Part shown: one piece after another, positions 34,960-45,370 of the stretch
Layout of the letters: each line of letters starts with the position of its first letter
Position numbering within the stretch: position 1 is the first letter of the stretch
Position numbers and translations under genes: made by a program
Origin: Campylobacterales bacterium
GTDB taxonomy: Bacteria; Campylobacterota; Campylobacteria; Campylobacterales; Sulfurospirillaceae
Assembly: GCA_016930915.1 (NCBI GenBank)
Contig: JAFGFU010000024.1
Coordinates: 20,583-84,582 of the forward strand
DNA: 64,000 nt
Reading direction: 5' to 3'
The notes under the pieces: model-generated
What the model saw: only the letters and a program-made list of their open reading frames with translations
Told to the model about the DNA's origin: nothing
The model's database searches: none

Positions 34960-35903
34960 GGGAGTCTCCAAATCATAATAAATTTATCATCGCTAGAACT
35001 AACCAGCTCTTTTTCTGAGGCAAAGAGAATGGTATTTAACGTACTTTTCTGTCCTTTTAGGGTGTGCGTTTTGCTTTTAGTCGCAAGGTTAAACAGTACA
35101 ATGTCATTTTCCTGATTAAACGCAAACGCTGCATAGCTAAGAGAGGGAGAAATAGCTCCTGCATAAATCAAAAAGGGAGCATCAAAACGTATATGAGAAG
35201 CATCACTTAAGGTGTAAATCACCCCTCGTCTATCTTGTCCCGCACACAAAATTTTCTCTTGTTTAAAGTCTACTTTATAGACATTATCAACATTTGCGCC
35301 TTTAAGTACCTTAATCATTTTACCGCTATTAACATCATTAATGGTAATTTCACCCGATTCACACGAACTCGCCACCATACTTCGACTCTCATTGAGTGCA
35401 AAATCACTAAAATGAGAAGGGTTAAGTTGCGTTTGATACAAAGCTTTATTTTTTGCACTATCCCATAAAATGATCTCATTACTCAAAAGTGCCACTAAAA
35501 TGCGATTTTTATCGACAAATTTTGCTTTGGCAATAATCATATTGGCCTTAGAATCAATCAACACTCGAGGCTTACCCTCTTCAACGACGTAAAGCTCTCT
35601 TGCGCCACTGCTCGCTTGTACTACTGCCAAATAGTGGTTTTCAAATTTATCGACTGAGAAAATCTTAGGAGCAACCTCATCGCCTGTAAAATCTTTTATT
35701 TTGGGAAAAAGAATTCTGTTTTGAAGCGAAGCATTTTTAAGATGATACACATCAATACTCCCTGCACTCGTCCCTGCTAAAAGTTCATCCCCTTTAATCT
35801 CAATCTGGTAGACAATACCACTGGCTTCTATCGTAGCATGAGGACTTATTTCCGCACTTAATAGGGCGCTTAAAATGGCGCACCATAAACTGATAAATTT
35901 CAT
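34956..35903 (-). CDS. napL: NapL, beta-propeller-like Nap protein
   Basis: This 315-residue exported protein begins with a signal peptide (KFISLWCAILSALLSAEISP) and has repeated WD-like blades (for example GSIDVYHLKN, IMIWRLP at the end). NapL is found only in epsilonproteobacterial nap operons and influences nitrate reductase activity or electron supply, its exact role being undefined. The napL start overlaps the napF stop and the napL stop overlaps napD, so all are tightly co-translated. Confidence 0.82.
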   Translation of the reverse strand: MKFISLWCAILSALLSAEISPHATIEASGIVYQIEIKGDELLAGTSAGSIDVYHLKNASLQNRILFPKIKDFTGDEVAPKIFSVDKFENHYLAVVQASSGARELYVVEEGKPRVLIDSKANMIIAKAKFVDKNRILVALLSNEIILWDSAKNKALYQTQLNPSHFSDFALNESRSMVASSCESGEITINDVNSGKMIKVLKGANVDNVYKVDFKQEKILCAGQDRRGVIYTLSDASHIRFDAPFLIYAGAISPSLSYAAFAFNQENDIVLFNLATKSKTHTLKGQKSTLNTILFASEKELVSSSDDKFIMIWRLP

Positions 35904-36415
35904 AACTCCTCCTTTTCATACACACGCATTGCATCACTAGGGCACATATTCACGCACATGCCACATCCATTGCATAGTGTAGCATTTATTTGAGGACGAA
36001 AGAGCCCTAAAAAATGAATGGCACGCATTTCACATGCATCTAGGCAACTTTGACACACACTTTGGTGCCACGCCATACAGGCTAAAATATCAATTTTTAC
36101 TTTTACATGTAAAGATGGTGTAGGATTACATGTAAAACTAAGAACATCTGTTTCACAGGCATTTGCACACGCTTCACAAAAGGTACATCCCCCTTTGCTA
36201 AAATCGATGTAAGGCGCGTTCGTGGCATCTAAGACGATAATATTTTCTTTACATGCCCCCACGCAAGACTTTGCCTCACATGAATAACACGCTTTTGAAA
36301 AATCAATCCCCTCTTTATGGTAAGGAGGACGCACACACAACTTATTTTTATTTTTTTCTGCGTCCTTCTTACCAAAAAGAGAGGTAAAAACCTCTCTTCT
36401 GCCACGCTCTTGCAT
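35900..36415 (-). CDS. napF: NapF-like 4Fe-4S ferredoxin protein
   Basis: This 171-residue protein has four cysteine clusters: CYSCEAKSCVGAC, CTFCEACANACE, CQSCLDACE and CNGCGMCVNMCP, together room for several 4Fe-4S centres. NapF is a cytoplasmic iron-sulphur protein that helps mature NapA. Two palindrome copies lie in the gene (36102 and 36125), read as LHVK and TCN. It lies between napB and napL as in other Campylobacterota. Confidence 0.9.
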   Translation of the reverse strand: MQERGRREVFTSLFGKKDAEKNKNKLCVRPPYHKEGIDFSKACYSCEAKSCVGACKENIIVLDATNAPYIDFSKGGCTFCEACANACETDVLSFTCNPTPSLHVKVKIDILACMAWHQSVCQSCLDACEMRAIHFLGLFRPQINATLCNGCGMCVNMCPSDAMRVYEKEEL

Positions 36416-36417
36416 GA

Positions 36418-36942
36418 CTACTCCACGCCCTCATTAAGGGTATCAAGAAGGTTTGAGCGTGCCACACCCTCTTTTGAACGATACTCTGGTTCAAACTCAT
36501 TTTTGACCAAAGGCTGATTGTTCGATTGCGGTGCATGGCATGCATTACAGTTATAACGTGCTTGACTCAATTCTGTTAGCACTTTTTGTGTACGCATATC
36601 AAAGAAATGCGATTTTGGAATCGGTGTTGCGTTAACAGATTCTGCCACTTCAGGGAGGTGACATCCTGTACACGCATTATTTTCTTTTGTAACCTCTAGC
36701 ATTCCCTCAACATCGTGAGGAATCATTGGAGGAGCATTTTCAAAAGAGCGCTCAAATACTTTAGACTCACCTGCAGCGACACTTGAGTAGGCTGTTGATT
36801 CAGCTACTACTGTTTTTTCACTGTATAGGTCCACCTTTCTAAGCCCTAACTCTTCCTCTTTATACGATTGTGACACGGCACATCCTGAGGCAACTAAAAT
36901 ACCTAATAAAGAGGCTAATATTAATGTTTTTCTACTCATCAT
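36418..36942 (-). CDS. napB: NapB, diheme cytochrome c of periplasmic nitrate reductase
   Basis: This 174-residue protein has two CxxCH haem sites: CTGCH (in NACTGCHLPEV) and CNACH (in YNCNACHAPQ), each followed by the downstream ligand histidines. It carries electrons from NapH/NapG to NapA in the periplasm. The signal region LILASLLGILVASGCAVSQ ends with a cysteine, so it may be lipid-anchored, although the residue at -3 is not ideal for a lipobox. Its start overlaps the napH end. Confidence 0.94.
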   Translation of the reverse strand: MMSRKTLILASLLGILVASGCAVSQSYKEEELGLRKVDLYSEKTVVAESTAYSSVAAGESKVFERSFENAPPMIPHDVEGMLEVTKENNACTGCHLPEVAESVNATPIPKSHFFDMRTQKVLTELSQARYNCNACHAPQSNNQPLVKNEFEPEYRSKEGVARSNLLDTLNEGVE

Positions 36943-37771
36943 TCTTTTCTCCTACATTTGTGTTAATGTAATTTCTTACACCAAAAAAGAGCGCATGACT
37001 CTCACACACCTCAACACATCTGCCACAATTGGTACACTCTCCTGAGACAATCGTTCCACTGCTTTTTGAAACAATGCCCAATACATGCTTCTCAGGACAT
37101 ACTTCTTTACATTTCATACATGAAGTACATACGGTATGGTCGTGTTTAACACGTACCAAACTCAAGCGCCCAACCAGAGAGTAAAAGCCTCCCAAAGGAC
37201 AGATATGCCCACACCAGCCATGCTTTACAGCAAACAGATCAAATAAAAAGATACAAAGTAACGCTGCGCCACCCATGCCCATACCAAAAATAATACCACG
37301 ATGAAGCATTCCTATGGGACTTACTAGCTCAAAAGCACTCACACCCATCACAAATGAGAGTATCAAGCTCAAGGCTAAGACATAGTAACGCACATTGCGA
37401 CTGAGCCAAATTTTTCGTTCAACACTTTTATCGAGTAAGAAAAATTTTCGTGTCCAATTCGCAGCATCGGTAATAATATTCATAGGACAAACCCATGAGC
37501 AAAACGCACGTCCGCCAACAACCATATAAAAAAGCAAAATCACTAAAGCGCCTAAAAGAACATCAATGCCGACCAGCGCACCTGCTGCGAACATTTGAAG
37601 AATCGCAAACGGATCAGCCAAAGGCAGTGTTCCCATCACCAAAGAAGAGCTTAGATTTCCACTTAAGAACATAAAGCCATAAGCATTCGCTGCCACATAA
37701 AGGCTCAAAATGCTTAGTTGCACCACACGCCTTGCAAGCGTAAACCGATGCGTTCGAATCCATGTTTTCAT
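36932..37771 (-). CDS. napH: NapH, membrane quinol-oxidising iron-sulphur protein
   Basis: This 279-residue membrane protein has four hydrophobic helices, then CSWVCPMN and CGHICPLGG, and two cytoplasmic 4Fe-4S motifs CTSCMKCKEVCP and CTNCGRCVEVCE near the C-terminus. With NapG it forms the quinol dehydrogenase that passes electrons to NapB. It starts within the napG stop, showing coupled translation. Confidence 0.94.
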   Translation of the reverse strand: MKTWIRTHRFTLARRVVQLSILSLYVAANAYGFMFLSGNLSSSLVMGTLPLADPFAILQMFAAGALVGIDVLLGALVILLFYMVVGGRAFCSWVCPMNIITDAANWTRKFFLLDKSVERKIWLSRNVRYYVLALSLILSFVMGVSAFELVSPIGMLHRGIIFGMGMGGAALLCIFLFDLFAVKHGWCGHICPLGGFYSLVGRLSLVRVKHDHTVCTSCMKCKEVCPEKHVLGIVSKSSGTIVSGECTNCGRCVEVCESHALFFGVRNYINTNVGEKNDE

Positions 37772-38583
37772 TTGAACACCTCCTCGTCCGCATTGAGATA
37801 ATCTTGAGCGCTTTTTTCACTGCGCTTTGTGCGTGTTGTGACATCTGAACTTTGTGTCTCTAAGCGTTTTTCATCTGAGGCATCCCAACCTTTAATGTAA
37901 TGCCCTCCAATAGCCCCCTTAGCAATCTCTAAGGGCAACACATGAATCGCCGCTTTTTCTGTGACACAGGCGCGTTCACAAAGACCACATCCTGTACACA
38001 TGGTGCTGTTGACAATAGGAACCAAATACGCATGTTTTCCCGTACGCTCATTACGGCGATACTCTAAAACAATTGCACTATCCATCACAGGACAGGCTCT
38101 ATAACACGCATCGCATTGAATTCCCCAAAAAGCAATACACGATTCAACATCCACCACAGCTAACCCCATACGAGCTTTGGTAATATCAAGCTCATTCACC
38201 CCTTCTATAACACGAGAAACACGACTCTCCTCAAGTGCTCCTGTGGGACACACAGGCACACAAGGAATATCCGTACACATATAACACGGAATGTTTCTGG
38301 GTGTAAAAAATGGCGTTCCTAAAGGTTTATTATCACCAGGCTTTGCAAGGCTAAGCGTATCATAAGGACACGCTTCCACACATTGCCCACACTTAATACA
38401 TAAACGTAAAAAATCCATCTCACCAACAGCTCCAGGTGGGCGAAGAATCAATGGGGCTGCTTTTGCCTCTGCTAAATAGCCACTCCATACCATACCCCCC
38501 AGTGCAGAAAATCCAACGCTTTGTGCCATTAGTGTCAAGAACTTTCGTCTGGCTGTGATGTGTTGTGTTTCATGATTGCTCAC
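37768..38583 (-). CDS. napG: NapG, periplasmic 4Fe-4S ferredoxin-type protein
   Basis: This 271-residue protein has a twin-arginine export signal (TARRKFLTLMAQSVGFSA) and four 4Fe-4S cysteine clusters: CIKCGQCVEACP, CYMCTDIPCVPVCP, CDACYRACP and CTGCGLCERAC. It links NapH to the NapB/NapA complex in the periplasm. Order and overlaps within the operon are typical of the group. Confidence 0.94.
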   Translation of the reverse strand: MSNHETQHITARRKFLTLMAQSVGFSALGGMVWSGYLAEAKAAPLILRPPGAVGEMDFLRLCIKCGQCVEACPYDTLSLAKPGDNKPLGTPFFTPRNIPCYMCTDIPCVPVCPTGALEESRVSRVIEGVNELDITKARMGLAVVDVESCIAFWGIQCDACYRACPVMDSAIVLEYRRNERTGKHAYLVPIVNSTMCTGCGLCERACVTEKAAIHVLPLEIAKGAIGGHYIKGWDASDEKRLETQSSDVTTRTKRSEKSAQDYLNADEEVFK

Positions 38584-38620
38584 AAACGCTCCTTTATATC
38601 ACTCATTAATAACGTATCTA

Positions 38621-41410
38621 TTAGGCTTTATAGAGCTTAATAGCACATTTTTTATAATCGGTCTGTTTTGAAATTGGGCACGTTGCATCAAGGCAGACTT
38701 TATTAATCATAACCTTCTCATCAAACCATGGAACAAACACCAATCCACGAGGCGTTCTATTACGTCCTCTGGTTTCAACACGAGCTTTACATGAACCACG
38801 ACGACTCTCTAACCAAATCATATCGCCTTGTTTGAACCCTTTTGCTTTTGCATCTTCTGGGTGCATGTAGCAAAGCGCTTCAGGAACGGCACGGTAGAGT
38901 TCAGGTACCCTCATGGTCATCGTACCACTATGCCAGTGCTCTAACACACGTCCTGTACAGAGCCATGTATCGTACTCACGATCAGGCATTTCACATGGAT
39001 CCATATATGGTCTAAAGAAGATTTTTGCTTTATTTTTAAGTGAATAAGTCTCTTCTGTGGTTGGTTTTACTAAGTTACCTTTTTTAAGGGCTTTTGCAAA
39101 ATCACCATAAAAAGCAAAATCACCATTGCCTGCTTTTGCAGCATACGGATCGTATTTCGCATTAAAACGCCATTGCGTCTCTTTACCATCCACAACAGGC
39201 CATTTTAAACCTCTTACTTTATGATACGTATCAAAGTCTGCAAGGTCATGTCCATGTCCTAATCCAAACTGACGGTACTCTTCCCAAATCGATTTTTGAA
39301 TAAAGAAGCCATAACCTTTCCACTCTTTGCCATCACTGCCCATTACTTTTCGAGCATCACCAAAGACTTCACTGTTATCGAACCCTTTACCAATGGCATC
39401 ATCTGCTTTAAATTGTTTTGCAAATGGTGTGGCAAAAAGAACATCATACATGGTGTCAGTCTCTTTGTAGCCCATTGCTTTTGCTGCCTCAATGACGTTT
39501 GGTAACTTGCCACCTTTAATCGGTTGCTCACCCCACACATCTTTAATGGTAAAGCGTTTTGAAAGCTCAATCCACTGCCATGTATCACTCATCGCATCAC
39601 CTACTGGAACAACTTGCTGTCTCCAGTGTTGCGTTCTTCGCTCAGCATTACCGTAAGAGCCCCACTTCTCATAAATCATCGCTGAAGGGAGAATAAGGTC
39701 AGATACTTTGGCAGAAATACCAGGATACGCATCGGAACAAACAATAAAATTATCCAGTTCACGCGCTGCTTTAATCCAGTGGTTGGCATTGGCAGTATCT
39801 TGGTAAGGATTACAGACGTTTACCCATGCAAATTTGATTTTGCCACTCTCAATATGTCGGTGGATATTCATAATATGCTGGTAACCCATTGGGTTAATCG
39901 TACCTGCAGGTAGTTTCCAAATTTTCTCAGTTACCGCTCTATGCTTTGGAATGGAAACGTCCATATCCGCAGGGAGTCGGTGTGTAAAGGTACCTACTTC
40001 ACGTGCGGTTCCACATGCACTTGGCTGTCCTGTAAGAGAAAACGCTCCATCACCTGGTTTGGCTTGTTTTCCTAAAAGGAAGTGAACCATGTAGGACTGC
40101 TCATTAACCCATGTACCTCTTTGGTGCTGGTTAAAGCCCATTGTCCAAAAACTAACGACTTTTCTATTTTTCTCAATGTAAAGATCAGCGAGTGTTTGAA
40201 GTTTTGCTTTAAAATCTTCTAGTTTTTCATCTGGATTACCTTTAGAGATTTTAGCGACATAATCCAGCGTATAAGGTTCTAACGCTTTTTTGAAATCTTC
40301 AAAGCTAATTTCCCAATGTGCACCAGCTGCATCTGCTTTGTCCATTTTCATAACATCGCCTGCTTTGACACCTAAGTGTGCAAGACCTGGAGCTTCTTTT
40401 TCAGAAATGACTTTGGCATCTTCTTTTTTAATGACTTCAAGTTCTTTTGCAGAATAGCCTAATTTTTTAGCCTCAGCCTCGGTTCGCATACCATAACCAA
40501 TGTTCGCAAAACCTGTTGTAAAAATGGTATTTTTCTTAACAAAATCCCAATCAATCGCTTCTGGGTGATTGTAGACAATCTCACGTGCGATATAGTTCCA
40601 AATCGCCAAATCGGTACTTGGAGAGAAAATAATCTCAATATCCGCAAGGTCAGAACAGCGGTGTGTATAGGTTGAGAGGTTAACGACTTTGACACGTTCA
40701 GGTGAAGTGAGTTTTCTGTCACTCACACGTGACCATAAAATCGGGTGCATCTCTGCCATATTGGCGCCCCATGTAATGATAGTATCAGTAATTTCGATAT
40801 CATCATAACACCCTGCTGGCTCATCAATACCAAAGGTTTGCATAAATCCAGCCACGGCTGAAGCCATACAGTGACGTGCATTAGGATCAATTCCGTTGGC
40901 ACGAAAACCAGCCTTCATCATCTTAGCAGCCGCATACCCTTCTTGAATGGTGTACTGACCTGAACCAAAAACACCAATCGCTTCTGGACCACCCACTTTA
41001 AGTGCTGCTTTGATGTGTTTTTCCATCTCATCAAACGCACGCTTCCATGAAACAGGTTTAAACTGACCTTTTTTATCAAACTCACCTTTATCGTTCATAC
41101 GAAGAAGGGGTTGTTTTAATCTGTCAGCACCGTACATAATTTTGGCGTTAAAATAGCCTTTAATACAGTTAAGACCACGATTGACGGGAGCGGCTGGATC
41201 ACCTTTGACCGCAACAATTTTACCCTCTTTGGTCGCAACCATAATACCACAACCGGTACCACAGAAACGGCAAACGGCTTTGTCCCATCGCCAATTAGCT
41301 TCCGCTTGCTCACCAGCAGCCTTAAGCTCAGCGGGTACACTAATACCCACCGCAGCCGCAGCACTAGCAGCAGCAGATGTTTTTAGAAAGTCTCTTCTTG
41401 AAAGCGACAT
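38621..41410 (-). CDS. napA: NapA, periplasmic nitrate reductase catalytic subunit
   Basis: This 929-residue molybdoenzyme begins with the twin-arginine motif [20 protein letters not shown] and has the 4Fe-4S binding [20 protein letters not shown]. The molybdenum ligand is the cysteine in [15 protein letters not shown], and later motifs include the MGD-binding [13 protein letters not shown] and the final [15 protein letters not shown]. It reduces nitrate to nitrite in the periplasm, feeding the NrfA reductase encoded 17 kb away. The ribosome site is AGGAGG, 7 bases before the ATG. It starts the operon napAGHBFLD. Confidence 0.97.
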   Translation of the reverse strand: MSLSRRDFLKTSAAASAAAAVGISVPAELKAAGEQAEANWRWDKAVCRFCGTGCGIMVATKEGKIVAVKGDPAAPVNRGLNCIKGYFNAKIMYGADRLKQPLLRMNDKGEFDKKGQFKPVSWKRAFDEMEKHIKAALKVGGPEAIGVFGSGQYTIQEGYAAAKMMKAGFRANGIDPNARHCMASAVAGFMQTFGIDEPAGCYDDIEITDTIITWGANMAEMHPILWSRVSDRKLTSPERVKVVNLSTYTHRCSDLADIEIIFSPSTDLAIWNYIAREIVYNHPEAIDWDFVKKNTIFTTGFANIGYGMRTEAEAKKLGYSAKELEVIKKEDAKVISEKEAPGLAHLGVKAGDVMKMDKADAAGAHWEISFEDFKKALEPYTLDYVAKISKGNPDEKLEDFKAKLQTLADLYIEKNRKVVSFWTMGFNQHQRGTWVNEQSYMVHFLLGKQAKPGDGAFSLTGQPSACGTAREVGTFTHRLPADMDVSIPKHRAVTEKIWKLPAGTINPMGYQHIMNIHRHIESGKIKFAWVNVCNPYQDTANANHWIKAARELDNFIVCSDAYPGISAKVSDLILPSAMIYEKWGSYGNAERRTQHWRQQVVPVGDAMSDTWQWIELSKRFTIKDVWGEQPIKGGKLPNVIEAAKAMGYKETDTMYDVLFATPFAKQFKADDAIGKGFDNSEVFGDARKVMGSDGKEWKGYGFFIQKSIWEEYRQFGLGHGHDLADFDTYHKVRGLKWPVVDGKETQWRFNAKYDPYAAKAGNGDFAFYGDFAKALKKGNLVKPTTEETYSLKNKAKIFFRPYMDPCEMPDREYDTWLCTGRVLEHWHSGTMTMRVPELYRAVPEALCYMHPEDAKAKGFKQGDMIWLESRRGSCKARVETRGRNRTPRGLVFVPWFDEKVMINKVCLDATCPISKQTDYKKCAIKLYKA

Positions 41411-41441
41411 ATCGATACCTCCTGATTTGAGTTACGAGGAG

Positions 41442-41484
41442 ATTCTATCACTTAGCAAAAAGACAAAGCCATGACTTAAGTCAA
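41442..41484 (-). promoter_or_regulatory. napA promoter with FNR-like box at about -41.5
   Basis: The palindrome TTGACTTAAGTCAT (41471-41484) resembles FNR/Crp-family boxes. Downstream on the minus strand a -10 box TAGAAT (41442-41447) predicts a start near 41436, placing the box centre about 41.5 bases upstream, the class II activator position. The same layout occurs before nrfH. Confidence 0.65.
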
Positions 41485-41901
41485 TAATTTAGTTTAGAAA
41501 TTTTAATGTTTGGAGGATTTTATATTTACATGTAAAAAAGAGATGTAACATTATTTGCTAGCATTTTATAGGTTTGTGGCAGATAAAAAAGTAGCCTTTC
41601 ACTCTCTATATTTTCATTATAAACGCCTAAACATTAAACGACACAATAACCATTTAACACTTTTTTCTTCCGATTAAACGACACTATGTTCACATAACGC
41701 CAAATATATTTTTAAATGGTCATTGAAATTTGAAAAAGTTTAGTGCTTTTGACTATAAACATAGTATAAAAATCGCATTTTATAACATTTTAATAAAATA
41801 AAACGAACATTTTTGTGTTCGTTTATTTAAGAATATCAGACTGATTGATATATAATGTTCGTTGAATAAATAGCTATATTTAAAAATTGATAAGGTCTAT
41901 C
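41485..41901. other. Gap between napA and the helicase gene
   Basis: This region has a palindrome copy at 41525, a 12-base direct repeat ATTAAACGACAC at 41633-41644 and 41673-41684, a hairpin AAACGAACA/TGTTCGTTT (41801-41824), and the helicase -10 box. I see no gene in it. Confidence 0.5.
41801..41867 (+). promoter_or_regulatory. Helicase promoter with three TGTTCGTT elements
   Basis: TATAAT at 41851-41856 is the -10 box. The octamer TGTTCGTT occurs at 41816-41823 and 41856-41863, with an inverted copy at 41802-41809, so one copy overlaps the -10 box. This arrangement suggests control of the helicase gene by an unknown regulator. Confidence 0.45.
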
Positions 41902-44900
41902 GTGATTAAAGAAAAAAATATACTTGAATTTTGGAAGCTATGTGAAATTATCGATTTTGAAAGATTTTATCTATCAAAAGAAAAAATTGAAACCATTTCT
42001 AAAAAAATTGAAAATTGTACAAATACTAAAAAGCTGACAAATGAATTTGCATATAAAAAACTTACTAATTCAAATACAGATATACAATTTAAAACCACAA
42101 ATATTTATAAAATATATTATGGACTTATAAAAAGTGAAGATTTAATCAAGTATATATATTCAGTATTAAAAAGCAAAGATGAAATATCTAATAATGAAGC
42201 AATAGAAAAAGAATTAGAAAAATTAAAATCTACTGACTATACTTACCTTGCTTCAGGCTTTACAAACTCAAATTTTTATCCTATAAGCATTGATGGTACA
42301 GTATTATCAATAAATCCAATATTTTTTGTATTGCATCAAATAATAAACAATAAATCTTTTAGTAATGAAGAGTTAACACAATTTCAAGAAGATATAAATA
42401 GCTTATTCTGTGAAAAGTTTAATCTTGACCAATCAATTCCTACTGATATTTATATACCTGATTTAGATTATTTACTTAATTTATCTAAGTATGCTAAAAA
42501 TGGTAAAACTATTTTTGATTTTTTACCTTTTGATGTTGAAACATCTATTTGTTTAATGGATAAAGAATATATCACAAAACTAAAAAAGTCATCTAGCGAT
42601 AACAGTGTTAAAACACTAGAGGATATAATGTCATTATTAGATCGTGAAGATAATAATACATTGTTTTTACATGAGTTTGAGAATAGTTTATCAATATTAG
42701 ATAATGCAATAGTAATTGCAGATACAAATAAAAATGCAAACATTCATTTAGTCACTAAAAATAAAATTAGTTTAAATGACCAATCTTATAAAATATCTTC
42801 AAATTTATTCCTACATACTTTTATAAAAAAAGATGAATTCAAGCTTGGTAAAACTGTAACATCAAAGAACCCTCTTAATACAGATATTGGAAATACAATA
42901 TTCGAGACATTAATCAACTTCTTAGCATTAAAAAAAGAAGTGTTTTATTCGGAGAATAGCAACTATTGTTTTGCCAAAATAATTGAAAACCAGCAAATAA
43001 ACAATATTGAGAATGTTTTAGATTTAAATATGACAAGTTTCTATATAGAAGCATTAAAAGAAGAACCTAAAAAGTTAACGCATAAATACATCAAAGGAGA
43101 GCAAAATAGATTAGATGTAAATAGTAATATTGATATTAGAAAAGATATAAATAAACTAGAATACTTTTCAAATGTAAATGCTAAATGGATTTCTCCACAT
43201 CCATTATATTATGCACAGCAAAATGCAATAAATATATTTATTTCTGATTTAAATAAAAAGCAAGAAAATCTTCTCAGTATAAATGGTGCGCCTGGTACTG
43301 GGAAGACAACTTTATTAAAAGATATTATTTCAAATATAACTACTAAAAAGATTTTAGATTGTAAGCATCTTGACTATAAAATTTTTAATTCAAAAGGACT
43401 TTTGGATTCAAAGCTATGTTCAAAATATGAAATTATTGTTACCTCTAACAATAATGCTGCAGTAGAAAATATCACTAAAGAACTACCACAACAAAAAGAA
43501 ATAAATTTTGAATATTTAGATTTTAGTCCAGAAGATTTCTTACTATATGAAGCAGCTCAAAAATTTTATAATAAAAGTGATTGTTATACTTTAATTACAA
43601 CTACTCTTGGAAATAGTACAAATATAAAAAATTTTAAAACAAACTTTGAGAGTATGTTAAAACATATTGAATTAAATCCAGTAAGTTCAACAGTTCTTAA
43701 TAACAAACAAGATGAATTGAATGATAATCTTGAACTTTTATTCAAAGAGTTAAAAACAGAAGAAGAAACTTTTACAAGATTAATAGATATTCAAAAACAT
43801 TATAATGAATTAGCTGCAAAAGAATCAAATTTTAAACAAATTAAAAATGAAATAACTAGTGTAAATGAAAACATAAATAAATCTGTAGAAAAATTTGAGC
43901 ATATTAAACGAAGTATTGAGTCAAATCATGAAGAAATGTCATTAAAAAAAGAAGAACTTACAATAATACAAAAAGAGCTAAAAAGTTTTGGATTTTTTTT
44001 AAAACTTTTTAAAGGCAAACAATATAAAGATATACAAAGTCAAGAGATTCTTGTAGAAAAAAATATATTAGATCATAAGAAGCTAGAAAGAGATTATAAG
44101 CAAAAAGTTGCTAATGCAGAAAAGCAGATAAATGACTATAAAAGTAACTTAGCCAGTTTAAGTAATAAACTATTAGATGTTAAAAACCAAATCAGTTCAT
44201 TACAAGCTATCATTAAAGAGATTGAAGTTGAAAAAGAGAGCCTAGAATATAATATATGTGACGATAACTTTTTTTCTAAAGAGGAAAAAGAGTTACAGTT
44301 AAGTTCTTTATATGCAAAGGATAGTTATTTAAAACTAAAAGCAGAGGTATTTAAAATATCCTTGCAATTAAATGAAATACTTTTTATTAAAAATATTGAA
44401 CAATTTTCTAGTCAAATATTATTTTATATTAACAACATAACAAAAAAAGATATGACAACTCAAGAATTAGAACAATTTAAAAACGGTTTTTCTTGTTTAT
44501 CATTTGTTTTTCCAGTTGTTTCAACATCACTCGCGTCATCATATAAAATGTTTAAAAAAATTGATAGTTTCGGCACACTACTATGTGATGAGTCTGGACA
44601 AGCAACTCCTCAATCATTGGTTGGACTACTTAATAGAGCAAACAATGCACTAATAGTTGGTGATCCGCTGCAAGTAGAACCTGTTTTTACTGCACCAGAA
44701 GTATTAGTTCAAATATTAGCTGAAAAATATAATATTTCTAAAATACATTCTCCATTGACTTCATCTGCACAACAAGTTGCAGATAATGCTAACTGTTATG
44801 GCTCATATTATAAAGTTAATAATGAAAATGTATGGGTAGGTATGCCTCTTGTAGTGCATCGAAGATGTGTTGAGCCGATGTTCAGTATTTCAAATGATAT

Positions 44901-45294
44901 TTCTTATAACAATAAAATGGTTTTAGCAACCCCTTCTTTAAAAGCTAATGATGAGCTATCTCATCTTCCTATAAGTTCTTGGATACATGTTGAGTCTAAT
45001 AATTCAGACTTTATACAGAACACAAGTACTAAAGAGCTAAAAGCTTTGAATGATTTTGTGTCAAAGTACGATATAAGGTCTTATTATCTTATATCTCCAT
45101 TTAAGTCTATTTATAAAGCAGTTGAAATTAAAGATGACAGTGTAGGTACAGTACATACATTTCAAGGTAAAGAAACAGATGTTGTTTTTCTATTGCTGGG
45201 CGGGAATACTGCAACCAACTCTAAATCTTGGGTATCATCAAAGCCTAATATTTTAAATGTTGCTGTAACAAGAGCAAAAAAAGAATTTATATAA
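41902..45294 (+). CDS. UPF1-like superfamily 1 helicase, C-terminus in the -1 frame
   Basis: This protein of about 1130 residues has an N-terminal unknown region, Walker A LSINGAPGTGKTTLLKDI near residue 465, a long coiled coil (~590-790), DESGQATPQSLVGLL (motif II), GDPLQVEPVF, and the C-terminal VGTVHTFQGKETDVVFLLLG and NVAVTRAKKEF of UPF1-type helicases. A GTG start at 41902 (AAGG 7 bases before) is preferred. The frame ends at 45294 just before the expected YIIGDKNIW motif, which continues in the -1 frame to 45401. It is AT-rich and, from its position, probably acquired; a defence role is possible but not shown. Confidence 0.78.
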   Translation: MIKEKNILEFWKLCEIIDFERFYLSKEKIETISKKIENCTNTKKLTNEFAYKKLTNSNTDIQFKTTNIYKIYYGLIKSEDLIKYIYSVLKSKDEISNNEAIEKELEKLKSTDYTYLASGFTNSNFYPISIDGTVLSINPIFFVLHQIINNKSFSNEELTQFQEDINSLFCEKFNLDQSIPTDIYIPDLDYLLNLSKYAKNGKTIFDFLPFDVETSICLMDKEYITKLKKSSSDNSVKTLEDIMSLLDREDNNTLFLHEFENSLSILDNAIVIADTNKNANIHLVTKNKISLNDQSYKISSNLFLHTFIKKDEFKLGKTVTSKNPLNTDIGNTIFETLINFLALKKEVFYSENSNYCFAKIIENQQINNIENVLDLNMTSFYIEALKEEPKKLTHKYIKGEQNRLDVNSNIDIRKDINKLEYFSNVNAKWISPHPLYYAQQNAINIFISDLNKKQENLLSINGAPGTGKTTLLKDIISNITTKKILDCKHLDYKIFNSKGLLDSKLCSKYEIIVTSNNNAAVENITKELPQQKEINFEYLDFSPEDFLLYEAAQKFYNKSDCYTLITTTLGNSTNIKNFKTNFESMLKHIELNPVSSTVLNNKQDELNDNLELLFKELKTEEETFTRLIDIQKHYNELAAKESNFKQIKNEITSVNENINKSVEKFEHIKRSIESNHEEMSLKKEELTIIQKELKSFGFFLKLFKGKQYKDIQSQEILVEKNILDHKKLERDYKQKVANAEKQINDYKSNLASLSNKLLDVKNQISSLQAIIKEIEVEKESLEYNICDDNFFSKEEKELQLSSLYAKDSYLKLKAEVFKISLQLNEILFIKNIEQFSSQILFYINNITKKDMTTQELEQFKNGFSCLSFVFPVVSTSLASSYKMFKKIDSFGTLLCDESGQATPQSLVGLLNRANNALIVGDPLQVEPVFTAPEVLVQILAEKYNISKIHSPLTSSAQQVADNANCYGSYYKVNNENVWVGMPLVVHRRCVEPMFSISNDISYNNKMVLATPSLKANDELSHLPISSWIHVESNNSDFIQNTSTKELKALNDFVSKYDIRSYYLISPFKSIYKAVEIKDDSVGTVHTFQGKETDVVFLLLGGNTATNSKSWVSSKPNILNVAVTRAKKEFI
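45276..45282 (+). other. Slippery run of seven A before the helicase stop
   Basis: The codons GCA AAA AAA GAA contain the heptamer A-AAA-AAA. A -1 slip there continues AGA ATT TAT ATA ATT GGA, restoring the conserved YIIGD motif and adding 39 codons to a stop at 45399-45401. It could be a programmed -1 frameshift, a phase-variable tract, a recent mutation or a sequencing error. Confidence 0.55.
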
Positions 45295-45370
45295 TTGGAG
45301 ATAAAAATATTTGGAAAAAGCATAACTACTTTAAAAATACTATTAATATTTTAGACCAGTGGAGTAATAA

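Noticed and set aside
36418..36942. NapB as a frameshifted or missing-haem protein
   Set aside because: Both CxxCH sites are intact and length is normal for epsilonproteobacterial NapB.
41801..41867. Second attC-like site before the helicase (GTTGAAT at 41861 as R')
   Set aside because: GTTGAAT matches GTTRRRY, but I found no pairing R'' end with a central attC stem; the sequence is better explained as operator repeats at the promoter.
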